NCBI GenBank assembly: GCA_045644665.1
Contig: JAZRHH010000023.1
Location: 1-64,000 of the forward strand
Source: RGIG9115 sp045644665
Lineage (GTDB): Bacteria; Bacillota; Clostridia; UBA1381
DNA length: 64,000 nt
Reading direction: 5' to 3'
Position numbers and translations under genes: made by a program. Below, piece after piece: positions 34,676 through 43,966 of this stretch; within the stretch, counting starts at the first letter, position 1, and every line of letters starts with the position of its first letter. Below the pieces are notes generated by a model. It ran no database searches and was not told the origin of the DNA. It saw only the letters and a list, made by a program, of their open reading frames with translations.

Positions 34676-35233
34676 TTATACTCTTTCCATGTACTCGCCT
34701 GTTCTTGTATCAACTCTGATAATATCTGAGCCGTCAACAAAAAGCGGTACCTGAATTATTGCACCTGTTTCAAGTGTTGCAGGCTTTGTAGCACCTGTTG
34801 CTGTGTCGCCCTTGAAGCCAGGTTCTGTTTCTGCTATAGCAAGTTCTACAAATGTAGGTGGTTCTATACCAAATACGCTACCCTTGTATGAAAGGATTTT
34901 ACATACCATGTTTTCCTTAACAAACTTAAGTGCATCACCAATCTGGTCCTTGCCTATAGGAATCATATCAAATGTTTCCTGATCCATGAAGTAGTAAAGA
35001 TCTCCGTCATTGTATGAGTACTCCATGTCCTTTCTTTCTATGTGTGCCTTTGGCATTTTTTCTGTAGGTCTGAATGTTTTTTCAACAACTCCGCCTGTGA
35101 TTATGTTTTTAATCTTAGTTCTTACAAAAGCGGCACCTTTACCCGGCTTTACATGCTGGAATTCTACTACCTGATACACGTTTCCGTCAAGTTCAAAAGT
35201 AATACCATTTCTGAAATCGCCTGCTGTTATCAT
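34676..35233 (-). CDS. efp: Translation elongation factor P
   Basis: EF-P rescues ribosomes stalled at polyproline motifs. The 185-residue protein starts MITAGDFRNGITFE after AGGAGG; an upstream frame extension has no RBS. KPGKGAAFVRTK near residue 33 carries the conserved Lys of the tip loop (KPGKG). The KOW-like, OB and C-terminal domains are all present, ending GEYMERV. No EF-P-modifying gene was seen nearby. Confidence 0.97.
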   Translation of the reverse strand: MITAGDFRNGITFELDGNVYQVVEFQHVKPGKGAAFVRTKIKNIITGGVVEKTFRPTEKMPKAHIERKDMEYSYNDGDLYYFMDQETFDMIPIGKDQIGDALKFVKENMVCKILSYKGSVFGIEPPTFVELAIAETEPGFKGDTATGATKPATLETGAIIQVPLFVDGSDIIRVDTRTGEYMERV

Positions 35234-35290
35234 ATTAATCCTCCTAAGTAATAACGGCACAGATATCTATGCCCATAATAATATACCTAT

Positions 35291-35319
35291 ATTTTAATAC
35301 ATTTATGCAGAAATTTCAA
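35291..35319 (-). promoter_or_regulatory. Sigma-A promoter of efp
   Basis: TTGAAA (35319-35314), 17-base spacer, TAAAAT (35296-35291), 58 bp upstream of the efp ATG. Confidence 0.65.
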
Positions 35320-35376
35320 GTACTTTATTAACATTTTTTTCTTAATTGATTAAAATTTATAGTAATTAACCAAAAT

Positions 35377-36438
35377 TTAAACAAAATTATTTGTATTCTT
35401 AGCGTCCATCTCTGTAAGCACCTTTTTAAATCTTCCGGTTTTCACTACCCAATCAACATCCCAGATGTCAGGATTTTTCTTATTTTCAAAAGCCGCCTTT
35501 GCCGCTATCATTTGAGTGAGCTTTACACTGTCACGGCCGTTTTTTGAAAAGCACGACATATACTTTATTATATCATCTTCCACCTCTATTTCGAGCTTTT
35601 CACAGGCTCCTCTTATTACCCTTTCAACGTCCGATGAGGTCAATGAATTAAAGTATATTTCTACACATCTGGAACGCAAAGCCTCAGGAATTTTTGAAGG
35701 GGGCTGTGTAGTTGCTCCAACAAGCCTGAAATCTGCCGGCATTCCATTTTCAAAAACATCCTTTACGTGCCTTGGAATACGTTTGTTTGACCTTGAATAA
35801 TACGCACTTTCATACATAACCTTTCTGTCTTCAAGCACCTTTAAAAGCCTGTTCATTTGCATACTTGAAAGCTCTCCGATTTCGTCTACGAAAAGGACTC
35901 CTCCGTGAGCCTTTGAAACAGCTCCCTCTTTGATTTGGGGAACTCCAATGTTGCCATAAGCACCTGCTCCCTGATATATAGGGTCATGGACAGAGCCCAT
36001 AAGAGGGTCCGCAATACATCTTTCGTCAAAGTGCATTGTAGTTGCATCTATTTCTATAAAAGGTGCATCTTTAGAAAAGGGCGTGTCCTCCGTCTTTTTT
36101 ACATACTCAAGCACAACACGGGCAGCAGCGGTTTTTCCCACTCCTGCAGGACCATATATAAGAACATGTTGGGGGTTTTTACCTCCAAGTGCTATTTTTA
36201 GTGCCTTAAGCCCGTCTGCCTGACCTATTATCTGGGAGAGGGACGAAGGCCTTGTCTGCTCTGTAAGAGGCTTTGTAAGGCCATATCTTCTCATATGGTG
36301 TATGCGCTCCATTTCCTTTGTAGAATCCTTTGAAACAGAGTTTTCATCACTTCTTGCACTGGAAAGCTGATTAAAAAAATAAAGTCCTACAATTATTGTA
36401 ACAGCCAGTTGACTAAATTTTAAAACTGTATCAAACAC
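35377..36438 (-). CDS. LonB-like AAA+ ATPase without a protease domain
   Basis: The 353-residue protein matches the N-terminal two thirds of Bacillus LonB, the forespore (sigma-F dependent) Lon homologue. It has a membrane segment at about 8-24, Walker A GPAGVGKT at 96-103, the LonB-typical DERCIADPLMGSVHDPIYQGAG near 138-160 and Walker B VLFVDEIGEL at 181-190. LonB is about 550 residues and ends with a Ser-Lys protease domain; here translation stops at the linker (WVVKTGRF... NNFV) and no remnant follows in the 115 bp to efp. Start is GTG after AAAGGAG. FtsH lies just upstream. Confidence 0.88.
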   Translation of the reverse strand: MFDTVLKFSQLAVTIIVGLYFFNQLSSARSDENSVSKDSTKEMERIHHMRRYGLTKPLTEQTRPSSLSQIIGQADGLKALKIALGGKNPQHVLIYGPAGVGKTAAARVVLEYVKKTEDTPFSKDAPFIEIDATTMHFDERCIADPLMGSVHDPIYQGAGAYGNIGVPQIKEGAVSKAHGGVLFVDEIGELSSMQMNRLLKVLEDRKVMYESAYYSRSNKRIPRHVKDVFENGMPADFRLVGATTQPPSKIPEALRSRCVEIYFNSLTSSDVERVIRGACEKLEIEVEDDIIKYMSCFSKNGRDSVKLTQMIAAKAAFENKKNPDIWDVDWVVKTGRFKKVLTEMDAKNTNNFV

Positions 36439-36510
36439 TTAAATCTACTCCTTTTATAACTATCTTTTCACAAGTAAGATTTAATATTAGGAGTAAATTA
36501 TGGTACTCAA

Positions 36511-36540
36511 GAAAAAGAAGAGCATCACTGCTCTTCTTCT
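36511..36540 (-). terminator. Terminator of ftsH, overlapping its stop codon
   Basis: AGAAGAGCA, short loop, TGCTCTTCT then TTTTCTT on the minus strand. The last three sense codons and the TGA of ftsH are part of the hairpin. Confidence 0.75.
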
Positions 36541-38441
36541 ATGATTGTTTCTTCTTCTTTGCCCTTGAAAATTTCCATAAATTCTTTTCCTGTAATAGTT
36601 TCCTTTTCTATAAGAAATTCCGCTATCCTGTCAAGAGCATCTCTGTTATCATTTAAAATTTTCACAGCTGTTTTATGACATTCGTCCAAGGTTTTTCTTA
36701 CCTCGTCATCAACACCTGTCATTGTTTCCTGCGAGCAGTTTACAACACGTCTGCCGTCAAGGTACTTGTTTTGTATGCTTTCAAGTCCCACCATTCCAAA
36801 ACGGTCACTCATTCCGTAAATGGTTATCATATTACGTGCCATTTCTGTAGCTCGTTCTATATCATTTGAAGCGCCTGTTGTCTGGACATTAAACACAACC
36901 TCTTCTGCCGCACGGCCTGCAAGGAGAACTGTTATTTCATCAATCATTTCGTCCTTGTTCATAAGATACTTTTCTTCTTCCGGCATTTGCATGGTATAGC
37001 CAAGAGCACCCATTGTTCTTGGTACAATGGTGATTTTCTGAACAGGGTCTGTATTCTTTGAAACAGCTGTTGCAAGGGCGTGGCCTACCTCGTGGTATGC
37101 AACAATTTTCTTTTCCTGTGGTGATAAAATTCTGTCTTTCTTTTCTTTGCCGGCAATTATTACTTCAACCGCTTCCATCAAATCTTCCTGGGATACAAGA
37201 TTTCTGCCGAGTCTTACAGCACGAAGTGCCGCCTCGTTTACCATATTTGCAAGATCTGCACCCACAGCACCGCTTGTTGCAAGAGCAATTTCTTTAAGGC
37301 TTACTTCATTTTCCATTTTTACGTTCTTGGCGTGAACCTCTAGAATTGCTTCTCTACCCTTTAAATCCGGCTTTTCAACAATTATTCTTCTGTCAAATCT
37401 GCCCGGTCTTAAAAGAGCTTTGTCAAGCACGTCAGGTCTGTTTGTTGCAGCAAGAATTACTACACCCTTTGATGAGTCAAAGCCGTCCATTTCTGCAAGA
37501 AGCTGATTTAGTGTTTGCTCACGTTCATCATTTGAGCCAAGCTGATTATCACGGCTTTTACCTATAGCATCAATTTCGTCTATAAAAATTATACATGGTG
37601 CGTGCTGTCCTGCCTGCTTGAACAGGTCACGAACTCTTGAAGCACCCACACCTACAAACATTTCAACAAATTCCGAACCGGAAAGAGAGAAAAATGGCAC
37701 ATTTGCCTCACCGGCTACCGCCTTTGCGAGCAAGGTTTTACCTGTTCCAGGAGGGCCGACTAAAAGTGCACCCTTTGGCTGTTTAGCGCCGATTGCCATA
37801 TATTTTGAGGGGTTATGCAAAAAGTCTACTATTTCGTTAAGAGACTCTTTTGCCTCCTCCTGTCCTGCTACGTCCTTAAAGGTAACACCTGTTTTGTTTT
37901 GCATATACATTTTTGCCTTTGACTGACCGATGCCCATAACACCGCCGCCACCCATTCTTTTGGAAAGGGACCTTGACAGAAGAAAGAACATTCCATATAT
38001 TACTACAAGTGGCAAAATCCATGCAACAATAAAATCCAAAATAGGATTTGAGTATTGTATAGGAGTGGAATATGCAACATTATTATCATCAAGAAGCTGA
38101 TAAAGTCTCGAATCGGGTATATAGCCTGTATAATAAATTTCTTTTTGGACAGTACCTCTTCCCATGAGCTTCATAAGCTTATCGGTGGTTGTTTCCTCTT
38201 CTTTTTCATTTTTCACAATCTGAATTTTATCAGAGGTTAGTACTACTTCCTTTACTTCTCCGCTTTTTACAAGCTGCAAAAATTCGCTGTATAAAATCTC
38301 CTCCGTTTTAGGAGCCATTAAAGATGTTAGCATCATATTTAAAATGATAGTTGCAACAACCGAAATTATAAGAGAAACCACAAAAGGATTTTTCTTTGGC
38401 GGCTTATTGCTTTTTTTATTTTTCAAATCTTTATCGTTCAT
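36525..38441 (-). CDS. ftsH: ATP-dependent zinc metalloprotease FtsH
   Basis: FtsH is a membrane-anchored AAA+ protease that removes misfolded and regulatory proteins. Two membrane segments at about 18-40 and 125-145 flank a short extracytoplasmic part. Walker A GPPGTGKT, the second region of homology with NRPDVLDKALLRPGRFDR, and the zinc motif HEVGH (in place of the usual HEAGH) are present. The 638 residues start at an ATG seven bases after GGAGG. Another in-frame ATG at 38459 overlaps this RBS. Confidence 0.97.
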   Translation of the reverse strand: MNDKDLKNKKSNKPPKKNPFVVSLIISVVATIILNMMLTSLMAPKTEEILYSEFLQLVKSGEVKEVVLTSDKIQIVKNEKEEETTTDKLMKLMGRGTVQKEIYYTGYIPDSRLYQLLDDNNVAYSTPIQYSNPILDFIVAWILPLVVIYGMFFLLSRSLSKRMGGGGVMGIGQSKAKMYMQNKTGVTFKDVAGQEEAKESLNEIVDFLHNPSKYMAIGAKQPKGALLVGPPGTGKTLLAKAVAGEANVPFFSLSGSEFVEMFVGVGASRVRDLFKQAGQHAPCIIFIDEIDAIGKSRDNQLGSNDEREQTLNQLLAEMDGFDSSKGVVILAATNRPDVLDKALLRPGRFDRRIIVEKPDLKGREAILEVHAKNVKMENEVSLKEIALATSGAVGADLANMVNEAALRAVRLGRNLVSQEDLMEAVEVIIAGKEKKDRILSPQEKKIVAYHEVGHALATAVSKNTDPVQKITIVPRTMGALGYTMQMPEEEKYLMNKDEMIDEITVLLAGRAAEEVVFNVQTTGASNDIERATEMARNMITIYGMSDRFGMVGLESIQNKYLDGRRVVNCSQETMTGVDDEVRKTLDECHKTAVKILNDNRDALDRIAEFLIEKETITGKEFMEIFKGKEEETIIEEEQ

Positions 38442-38473
38442 AGGAATCCTCCATGCCATTTTGTAACATTGAC

Positions 38474-38502
38474 ATTATACCACTTTATTATTTGCTTTTC
38501 AA
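38474..38502 (-). promoter_or_regulatory. Sigma-A promoter of ftsH
   Basis: TTGAAA (38502-38497), 17-base spacer, TATAAT (38479-38474), 33 bp upstream of the start codon. Confidence 0.75.
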
Positions 38503-38528
38503 CCGTGTTTACAAAAAGTTTTCAAATT

Positions 38529-38563
38529 AAAATAAAACTGTTGCTAGGCAACAGTTTTATTTT
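38529..38563 (-). terminator. Terminator of the SLH protein gene
   Basis: AAAACTGTTGC, TAG loop, GCAACAGTTTT, flanked by AT-rich arms; it overlaps the stop codon at 38557. Confidence 0.75.
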
Positions 38564-39576
38564 AATTTAAATAGTCTGTTAATTCCGGCAATTGCCTGCT
38601 CACACGTCAGAAACTCCTTTGGCATAAAATTTCCGTCAGTACCGGACATTATTCCATTTGAGCCAACAGCTCTTACAGCGTGAGCTGCCCAAGCAGAAAC
38701 CTTGGACATATCGCCAAAAGCTACATCTCCCTCAAACAGACTTATGCCTGCAGCAACAGCCGCATTTTTTAAAATAACCGCACTTTCTTCTCTTGTTAGT
38801 GCATCACCGGGCGCAAACTCTGTATCACTTTTGCCATTTATAATGCCAAGGGCACATAGCATATTTATACTGTTGTCCCTGCCGGCTGTATCCTTAAAAT
38901 AGCTTGTAAGGTATGCCATATCATTTTGTATAAAATAATCGTCAAGGTTTTTGAAATTGCCGCACACGCTGATGAAGTTTGCAATTAATATGCAAAATTC
39001 CTCTCTTGAAATAGCTTTTCCGTATGACTCTGATATTTCATATGGCAAAAGAGAGTTTGACGCAGCATATAGTACATCCTCAACTGCCCATTGCATTTGG
39101 GGGTAAACAAGATAATCAGTTTCGGTATTTATTGTAAAATAGCTATGAGAATATGTATCAGCAGCCCTGAACATTCCATAAAATTCTGAAACAGTACTCA
39201 TTTCCTCATCTGTCATATAACACAAATAATTATCGTCCCCATACTTACCTATCTGAACTCCGGAATTTACAAAATATGTCTTTTCCCCGTCATTTGTATT
39301 AAGTACAATTGCATATCCACAGAAAGGATTTTTAATAACCTTCCGTGTTACTGTAATACCTTTTGCTTCCTTATAAAAAGCTGCAATCTGACTATCGGAA
39401 AGATCCATAGCCTGTTCTGTTTCAATATTCATGACATATCCATTTAATACTTGAGACGCATTTTCAATGCCCATTGCCTCAAGAAGCGACATAGAATCCG
39501 CAGGCTGTATGTACGTTGCACTTACTGTGGTTGTTATACTGATTATGAGCATCAGCACAAAAATAAGCTTTTTCAT
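38557..39576 (-). CDS. S-layer-homology domain protein
   Basis: A 339-residue exported protein: a signal peptide (residues 1-20), then a beta-rich region of about 140 residues without a recognised family, and three C-terminal SLH units (from about 180: ISREEFCILIANFI; DALTREESAVILKNAAVAAG; AWAAHAVRAVGSNGIMSG). It could be a surface-anchored accessory protein. It follows a gene for a stalk-domain protein in the same direction with a 16-bp gap, so the two may form an operon. Confidence 0.87.
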   Translation of the reverse strand: MKKLIFVLMLIISITTTVSATYIQPADSMSLLEAMGIENASQVLNGYVMNIETEQAMDLSDSQIAAFYKEAKGITVTRKVIKNPFCGYAIVLNTNDGEKTYFVNSGVQIGKYGDDNYLCYMTDEEMSTVSEFYGMFRAADTYSHSYFTINTETDYLVYPQMQWAVEDVLYAASNSLLPYEISESYGKAISREEFCILIANFISVCGNFKNLDDYFIQNDMAYLTSYFKDTAGRDNSINMLCALGIINGKSDTEFAPGDALTREESAVILKNAAVAAGISLFEGDVAFGDMSKVSAWAAHAVRAVGSNGIMSGTDGNFMPKEFLTCEQAIAGINRLFKLK

Positions 39577-39592
39577 TGCTTATACCTCAATT

Positions 39593-40801
39593 TTATGCAT
39601 AAAAAGGCCACAAAACAGCCGTTGTTTTATCAGGCATTTCAATAAAGAACTCAAACTTTGAAGGATCCTGCTCGTCTAAATAGAAATCAATAACTTTAAA
39701 TCCCGATATGTCGTTTGAATATATAATTTTGCCGTCTTTTACGCTACCTATATACTCTCCTTTGTCATACTCTGCCACTTCTCTGTAGTTGTATGGAAGG
39801 TTATCTGTATGAATGCGTATGAATGTTTTATCCTTTATGTTTGAAAGCTTAAGCATATATCTGCAGATATCGGAACTTTCAAGTGAGTATATGCCTGTAC
39901 AAATCATATTATCAAGGAAACAAAGACCATCTACGTCTGATATGATATTTTCAATACCATCAATAAACAAATTATTGATAAAATAAATCATACCATTGTC
40001 TGTATTATTCGCCTTTATCTGAAATACATCCGCACCGTTATATCTGTAAAATCCTGCACAACGTCCGTCATCGCTGTTATAAAGAACGACTATTTCCACA
40101 TACTTGTCTGTAGAAACTATATCTTCTACAGCAATGGCATATGGAACCATGTCCTTGTCAAGCACATCATTAAAGCACTGTCCGTTTATCCAAAGTGCCG
40201 GAACTTCCTTTGTTCCATCCTCAAGAGTTTTTTCAGGTATGAACGCAAGAGCGTCATTTTCTTCATCGCCATCAAGGTCAAAGAATTTTATATCATCAAG
40301 GTTGTTGTAGGACACAAATCCACCATCACCAAGAGTATGAAATCCCGCTTTCCACTGGCTGTTTGCTCTGTACTGCTTACCATTTGTAGAAATTAAGACT
40401 GAATTTCTTACACCATTCCATGTCACACCAAAATCCATAGCCTCGGATATAGCGCGAACCGGTATTGCAAGGCTATCATCTATAATTGATGCAGGGACAT
40501 CAAGAGCAACCGGCTTACCGTTTTTAACAAGAAACGGTTCATCTACCTTTATTGTAACCTCGTAGTCACCCATTGAGAGTGTAGTTACTCTGGTTTCTCC
40601 GTCCCAATCCACTTTTGCACCTGCCTTTTCAAAAACAGCTCTGACAGGTACCATAACTCTGCCGTCAACAATAGTAGGAACAGCTGTTTCAAACTTTATT
40701 TCCTCATTATCCAAAAAGACCTTAACCTCAGTTTCTGCATACGCTGATGACATCATAACAGATGCAATACCAAGCACTATGGCAAATTTCTTAAAATTCA
40801 T
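39593..40801 (-). CDS. Exported protein with copper amine oxidase N-terminal (stalk) domain
   Basis: The 402-residue protein has a signal peptide ending near AYA (about 22) and a stalk domain at about 28-135, with the typical VPVRAVFEKAGAKVDWDG and IPVRAISEAMDF repeats. After it come about 260 residues of beta-rich sequence with FDLDGDEENDALAF, an Asp-rich segment that could bind calcium. The N-terminal domain is common in clostridial surface proteins. No catalytic motif is visible. The 3' end is 21 bp after the PBP gene stop, same direction. Confidence 0.85.
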   Translation of the reverse strand: MNFKKFAIVLGIASVMMSSAYAETEVKVFLDNEEIKFETAVPTIVDGRVMVPVRAVFEKAGAKVDWDGETRVTTLSMGDYEVTIKVDEPFLVKNGKPVALDVPASIIDDSLAIPVRAISEAMDFGVTWNGVRNSVLISTNGKQYRANSQWKAGFHTLGDGGFVSYNNLDDIKFFDLDGDEENDALAFIPEKTLEDGTKEVPALWINGQCFNDVLDKDMVPYAIAVEDIVSTDKYVEIVVLYNSDDGRCAGFYRYNGADVFQIKANNTDNGMIYFINNLFIDGIENIISDVDGLCFLDNMICTGIYSLESSDICRYMLKLSNIKDKTFIRIHTDNLPYNYREVAEYDKGEYIGSVKDGKIIYSNDISGFKVIDFYLDEQDPSKFEFFIEMPDKTTAVLWPFYA

Positions 40802-40821
40802 GTTTATAATTCCCCTTTTTT

Positions 40822-43227
40822 TTATTCTTCCTTACTCGGTACAGACGTTGCCGAGGAAGGTGATTTCGTTTTTACAGGTGCTTCTACCCTTTCAGGTTCA
40901 GATGTTTTTTCAGGAGCTTCAACAGTTACCGGCGGATCAGATTCATCATAAAAATCTGTTTCCTCGCTCTCTTCCGATTCCTCTGTACCCTCTGCGCGTT
41001 CTGTTTCATACGGAACTTCTAATCCTTCAGGGCTTTCTGTTTTCTCCGCACTGTTATAAGATTTATAAGAGTGCTTAAAACATGTCCTCTTAGGCTGTTT
41101 GCCCTTTTCATAGAATCCAATTATACTGCTACAACTGGATTTTGCAACATTTCCGGAGTTTTTGCAAACCTCCACGCTGACAACATCATCAGGTATCGGA
41201 AGTTCTTTTTCGGAAAGACCCGAATGGACCTCTTCCATAACCTTTTTCCATACTGTAGTACAAGGATTTGATCCACCAACAGATTTTGGTTTATCGTAGC
41301 CGTACCATACAGCACCTACATAGTACGGTGTATATCCTACAAACCATTTATCGTAGTTATCGTTTGTTGTACCGGTTTTTCCGTAGGTGGTAATTGATGA
41401 GAGCTTTGCCGAGCGGGCTGTTCCATATCCACCGTTTACCGGTTCAAGTAAAAAGTCTGACATTATATAAGCCGTAGACTCTTTTAAGGTCTGCACAGGA
41501 GAAATATTATTTTCAAGGACTACATTTCCCGATGAATCCACTACTTTTGTATAGGTATAAGGCTTAATATATCTGCCGTTGTTTACAAAAATCGAATATG
41601 CTGCCGCCATCTCTTTAACGGTTACACCTGTTGTAAGACCGCCAAGAGCAAGAGAACTGTAATTCTTATCTGCCGACTGGAGAGTAGACAGTTTAAAATT
41701 ATTTTCAAGGTATGAAAATGATTTGTTTATACCAATCATATCAAGAACCTTAACAGCAGGAATATTTGAAGATCTTCCCACCGCCTCATGCACCAGCATG
41801 TTACCTTTAAAGCCTTTGTATGAATTTGAAGGCTCCCAGTCATCACTGCCTATTGTTATCTTCTCGTCTGTGATTACAGAGCTTTGATTTATTTTTCCAA
41901 GTTCAAGCGCCGGTGCATATACTGAAAGGGGTTTAATTGCAGAACCGGGCTGACGTTTTGCCTGGGTTGCTCTATTAAAACCACGAACATCTGTTTTTGC
42001 ACCAAGCCCACCAACCATTCCCTTCACTGCCCCTGTATACGGGTCTATTATTACCATTGCAGATTCTGCAGAAGAATTTGGGAAATTAGCTGTGTCTTCA
42101 AACACATTTTCCATTATCTTCTGAATTTTGGGGTCAACCGTAGAGTATATTTTGAGTCCTCCGTTTGTAAGCTGTTGCTCTGCAAAATCCTTGGAATATC
42201 CTTTTTTTGCCTGCAAATCTGCTATTACATCACTTGTTACCTGATCAACAAAGTATGACGAAACTTTTCCGCTTCCGCTTCCTTTTTTTCCGACAAGTTT
42301 AAGTGAGCTTTTTACCGCCTTGTCATGCTCTTCCTCAGTTATCATACCAAGCTCAAGCATTTTACCAATTACACGGTTTCTTTTTTCAATGGCATTATCA
42401 GGGTTGGCGTACGGGTCAAAGCGTGTCGGATACTGAGTTATACCAACAATTGTTGCCGCCTCCTGAATATTCACCTCGTCAGCAGACTTTCCAAAATACA
42501 TCTTTGCTGCCGCTTCTACTCCGTAGCAATTATTAGCAAAAAATGCAATGTTTAAATACATTGTAAGAATTTCATCTTTTTCAAGCTGCTTTTCTATTGC
42601 TATTGCACGCATCATTTCTTTTACTTTGCGTGTGGCACTTTTGTCTGTTTCATTTGTTATATTTTTTATAACCTGCTGAGTTATTGTACTTCCACCATAT
42701 GAAGAGTCACCAATGCCTATCTTACTGAGAACAAATTTAACAGTTGCTCCCATCGTACGCTTTATATCAACACCATGATGCTTGTAAAAACGCTGGTCCT
42801 CTATTGCAACAGCCGCATTTTTTAGGTTGTCACTTATATCCTCACTTGCAACCCATTCTCTGTTTACAGAGGTCTTTATTTGTTCAAGCTGCACTTCGTT
42901 TCCTGCATCATCTGTATACATAATGTAGGATGCATGGTTAAGTGCAAGCTCATTTATGTTCATATCATGTATTTCTGTGGATACCGCTGTATACATACCA
43001 ATTCCGATACCTGTTCCCACAACAATTAAAAGCATAGCACAAATTAATGCTCCTATGCCCAAACGATGCATGATTGTACGCCTTTTTTGTTTTTTTGCTT
43101 TTTTCTTCAGCCTTTTCTTTATTCTTTCGCTGCTGCCGACCCTGTTTACAGAACGACTTCTCCTCAATTCTGCATCCGAGGGCACATAAGATTCATATCT
43201 TCTTTCGTCGTCATTACGGTAATCCAA
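40822..43227 (-). CDS. Class A penicillin-binding protein (PBP1A type)
   Basis: A bifunctional peptidoglycan synthase of 801 residues. A basic cytoplasmic tail precedes one membrane segment (about 55-78). The GT51 transglycosylase has EDQRFYKHHG and GGSTITQQ; the transpeptidase has the SxxK serine (SAIKP), SSN and KTGTT motifs. After about 720 comes a Pro/Glu/Ser-rich tail, with ESEESEETD, typical of Gram-positive class A PBPs. The start is TTG nine bases after GAGGAGG. Confidence 0.96.
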   Translation of the reverse strand: MDYRNDDERRYESYVPSDAELRRSRSVNRVGSSERIKKRLKKKAKKQKRRTIMHRLGIGALICAMLLIVVGTGIGIGMYTAVSTEIHDMNINELALNHASYIMYTDDAGNEVQLEQIKTSVNREWVASEDISDNLKNAAVAIEDQRFYKHHGVDIKRTMGATVKFVLSKIGIGDSSYGGSTITQQVIKNITNETDKSATRKVKEMMRAIAIEKQLEKDEILTMYLNIAFFANNCYGVEAAAKMYFGKSADEVNIQEAATIVGITQYPTRFDPYANPDNAIEKRNRVIGKMLELGMITEEEHDKAVKSSLKLVGKKGSGSGKVSSYFVDQVTSDVIADLQAKKGYSKDFAEQQLTNGGLKIYSTVDPKIQKIMENVFEDTANFPNSSAESAMVIIDPYTGAVKGMVGGLGAKTDVRGFNRATQAKRQPGSAIKPLSVYAPALELGKINQSSVITDEKITIGSDDWEPSNSYKGFKGNMLVHEAVGRSSNIPAVKVLDMIGINKSFSYLENNFKLSTLQSADKNYSSLALGGLTTGVTVKEMAAAYSIFVNNGRYIKPYTYTKVVDSSGNVVLENNISPVQTLKESTAYIMSDFLLEPVNGGYGTARSAKLSSITTYGKTGTTNDNYDKWFVGYTPYYVGAVWYGYDKPKSVGGSNPCTTVWKKVMEEVHSGLSEKELPIPDDVVSVEVCKNSGNVAKSSCSSIIGFYEKGKQPKRTCFKHSYKSYNSAEKTESPEGLEVPYETERAEGTEESEESEETDFYDESDPPVTVEAPEKTSEPERVEAPVKTKSPSSATSVPSKEE

Positions 43228-43272
43228 CCTTACTTACCTCCTCATAATAAAAGGATACACAAGCCTAAATTT

Positions 43273-43301
43273 ATTATATAGGATTACCTGTTTTTTTTCA
43301 A
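43273..43301 (-). promoter_or_regulatory. Sigma-A promoter of the PBP gene
   Basis: TTGAAA (43301-43296), 17-base spacer, TATAAT (43278-43273) on the minus strand, about 46 bp before the TTG start. Confidence 0.7.
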
Positions 43302-43424
43302 GTCTTTTTAGAAAAAAAATAATAAAATTTGCATAATTCCATTAATTATGGAAAAAAATAGAAGAGGCACATTAAATTATAAGATAAAATTAACATAAAT
43401 TTAAAGGCGGTGAACTATTTATTA

Positions 43425-43784
43425 ATGAACAGGAAATATATTATATGGGTGATTATGGCTATAGCGTTGATTACCGTTTTATCAATTATCACCGGCATAA
43501 ATATGGGCAAAAGCCGTAGTACACCAAATCCTACTCCCACACAAACACAAATTCCCGAAGTCAAACAGACATCTCTAAGCACTACAGCACCTGATACAGA
43601 AAAAAGATACACTATCAGGCTTGACGGAAATACTTTAGTACTATATGAAGCCGAAGAGAAGATTAACGAAACAGAGATTACCCCCCACGTTCTTCCTATG
43701 GCAGACATAAAAGCTCTTCAGTCAGGACTTGACTATTCAACCCTGGAAAACGCACTTATGGACTGGGAAAGTCTGTGCAAATAG
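43425..43784 (+). CDS. BofC-like membrane-anchored protein (short)
   Basis: The 119-residue protein has an N-terminal membrane anchor (residues 5-25) and a Pro/Thr-rich linker (TPNPTPTQTQIPE). Its C-terminal part YTIRLDGNTLVLYEAEEK and DIKALQSGLDYSTLENALMDW resembles the C-terminal domain of BofC and related YpmB-like proteins, where a small beta-strand pair is followed by an L-x-x-G-L-x-Y segment. Bacillus BofC is larger (about 170 residues) and acts in the forespore. Family assignment is by pattern only. GGTGA about 11 bases upstream is the best RBS; a GTG at 43410 overlaps it. Confidence 0.75.
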   Translation: MNRKYIIWVIMAIALITVLSIITGINMGKSRSTPNPTPTQTQIPEVKQTSLSTTAPDTEKRYTIRLDGNTLVLYEAEEKINETEITPHVLPMADIKALQSGLDYSTLENALMDWESLCK

Positions 43785-43876
43785 CAAAAAAAGGAGCAAA
43801 TTGCCAAAAACAAAAGAAAATTGAAGCTTATCACTCCTAATTCACTTATTTTTAACTCTATAGCTTTATGCAGAAT

Positions 43877-43905
43877 TTGCCTATTTTTTAAAAAAAGTTC
43901 ATAAT
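43877..43905 (+). promoter_or_regulatory. Sigma-A promoter of groESL
   Basis: TTGCCT (43877-43882), 17-base spacer and CATAAT (43900-43905), just upstream of the CIRCE element. Confidence 0.65.
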
Positions 43906-43909
43906 ACTG

Positions 43910-43936
43910 TTAGCACTCAAAAGCCAAGAGTGCTAA
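43910..43936 (+). promoter_or_regulatory. CIRCE operator (HrcA-binding)
   Basis: An exact TTAGCACTC-N9-GAGTGCTAA inverted repeat, five bases after the -10. HrcA repression of groESL is the known meaning; hrcA itself is not in the window. Confidence 0.97.
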
Positions 43937-43966
43937 CAGGTGTATATAACAAGGAGGAGATATATA

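Noticed and set aside
43331..43359. Sigma-F promoter upstream of the BofC-like gene
   Set aside because: Spacer is 14 bases, shorter than usual; kept only as a remark.
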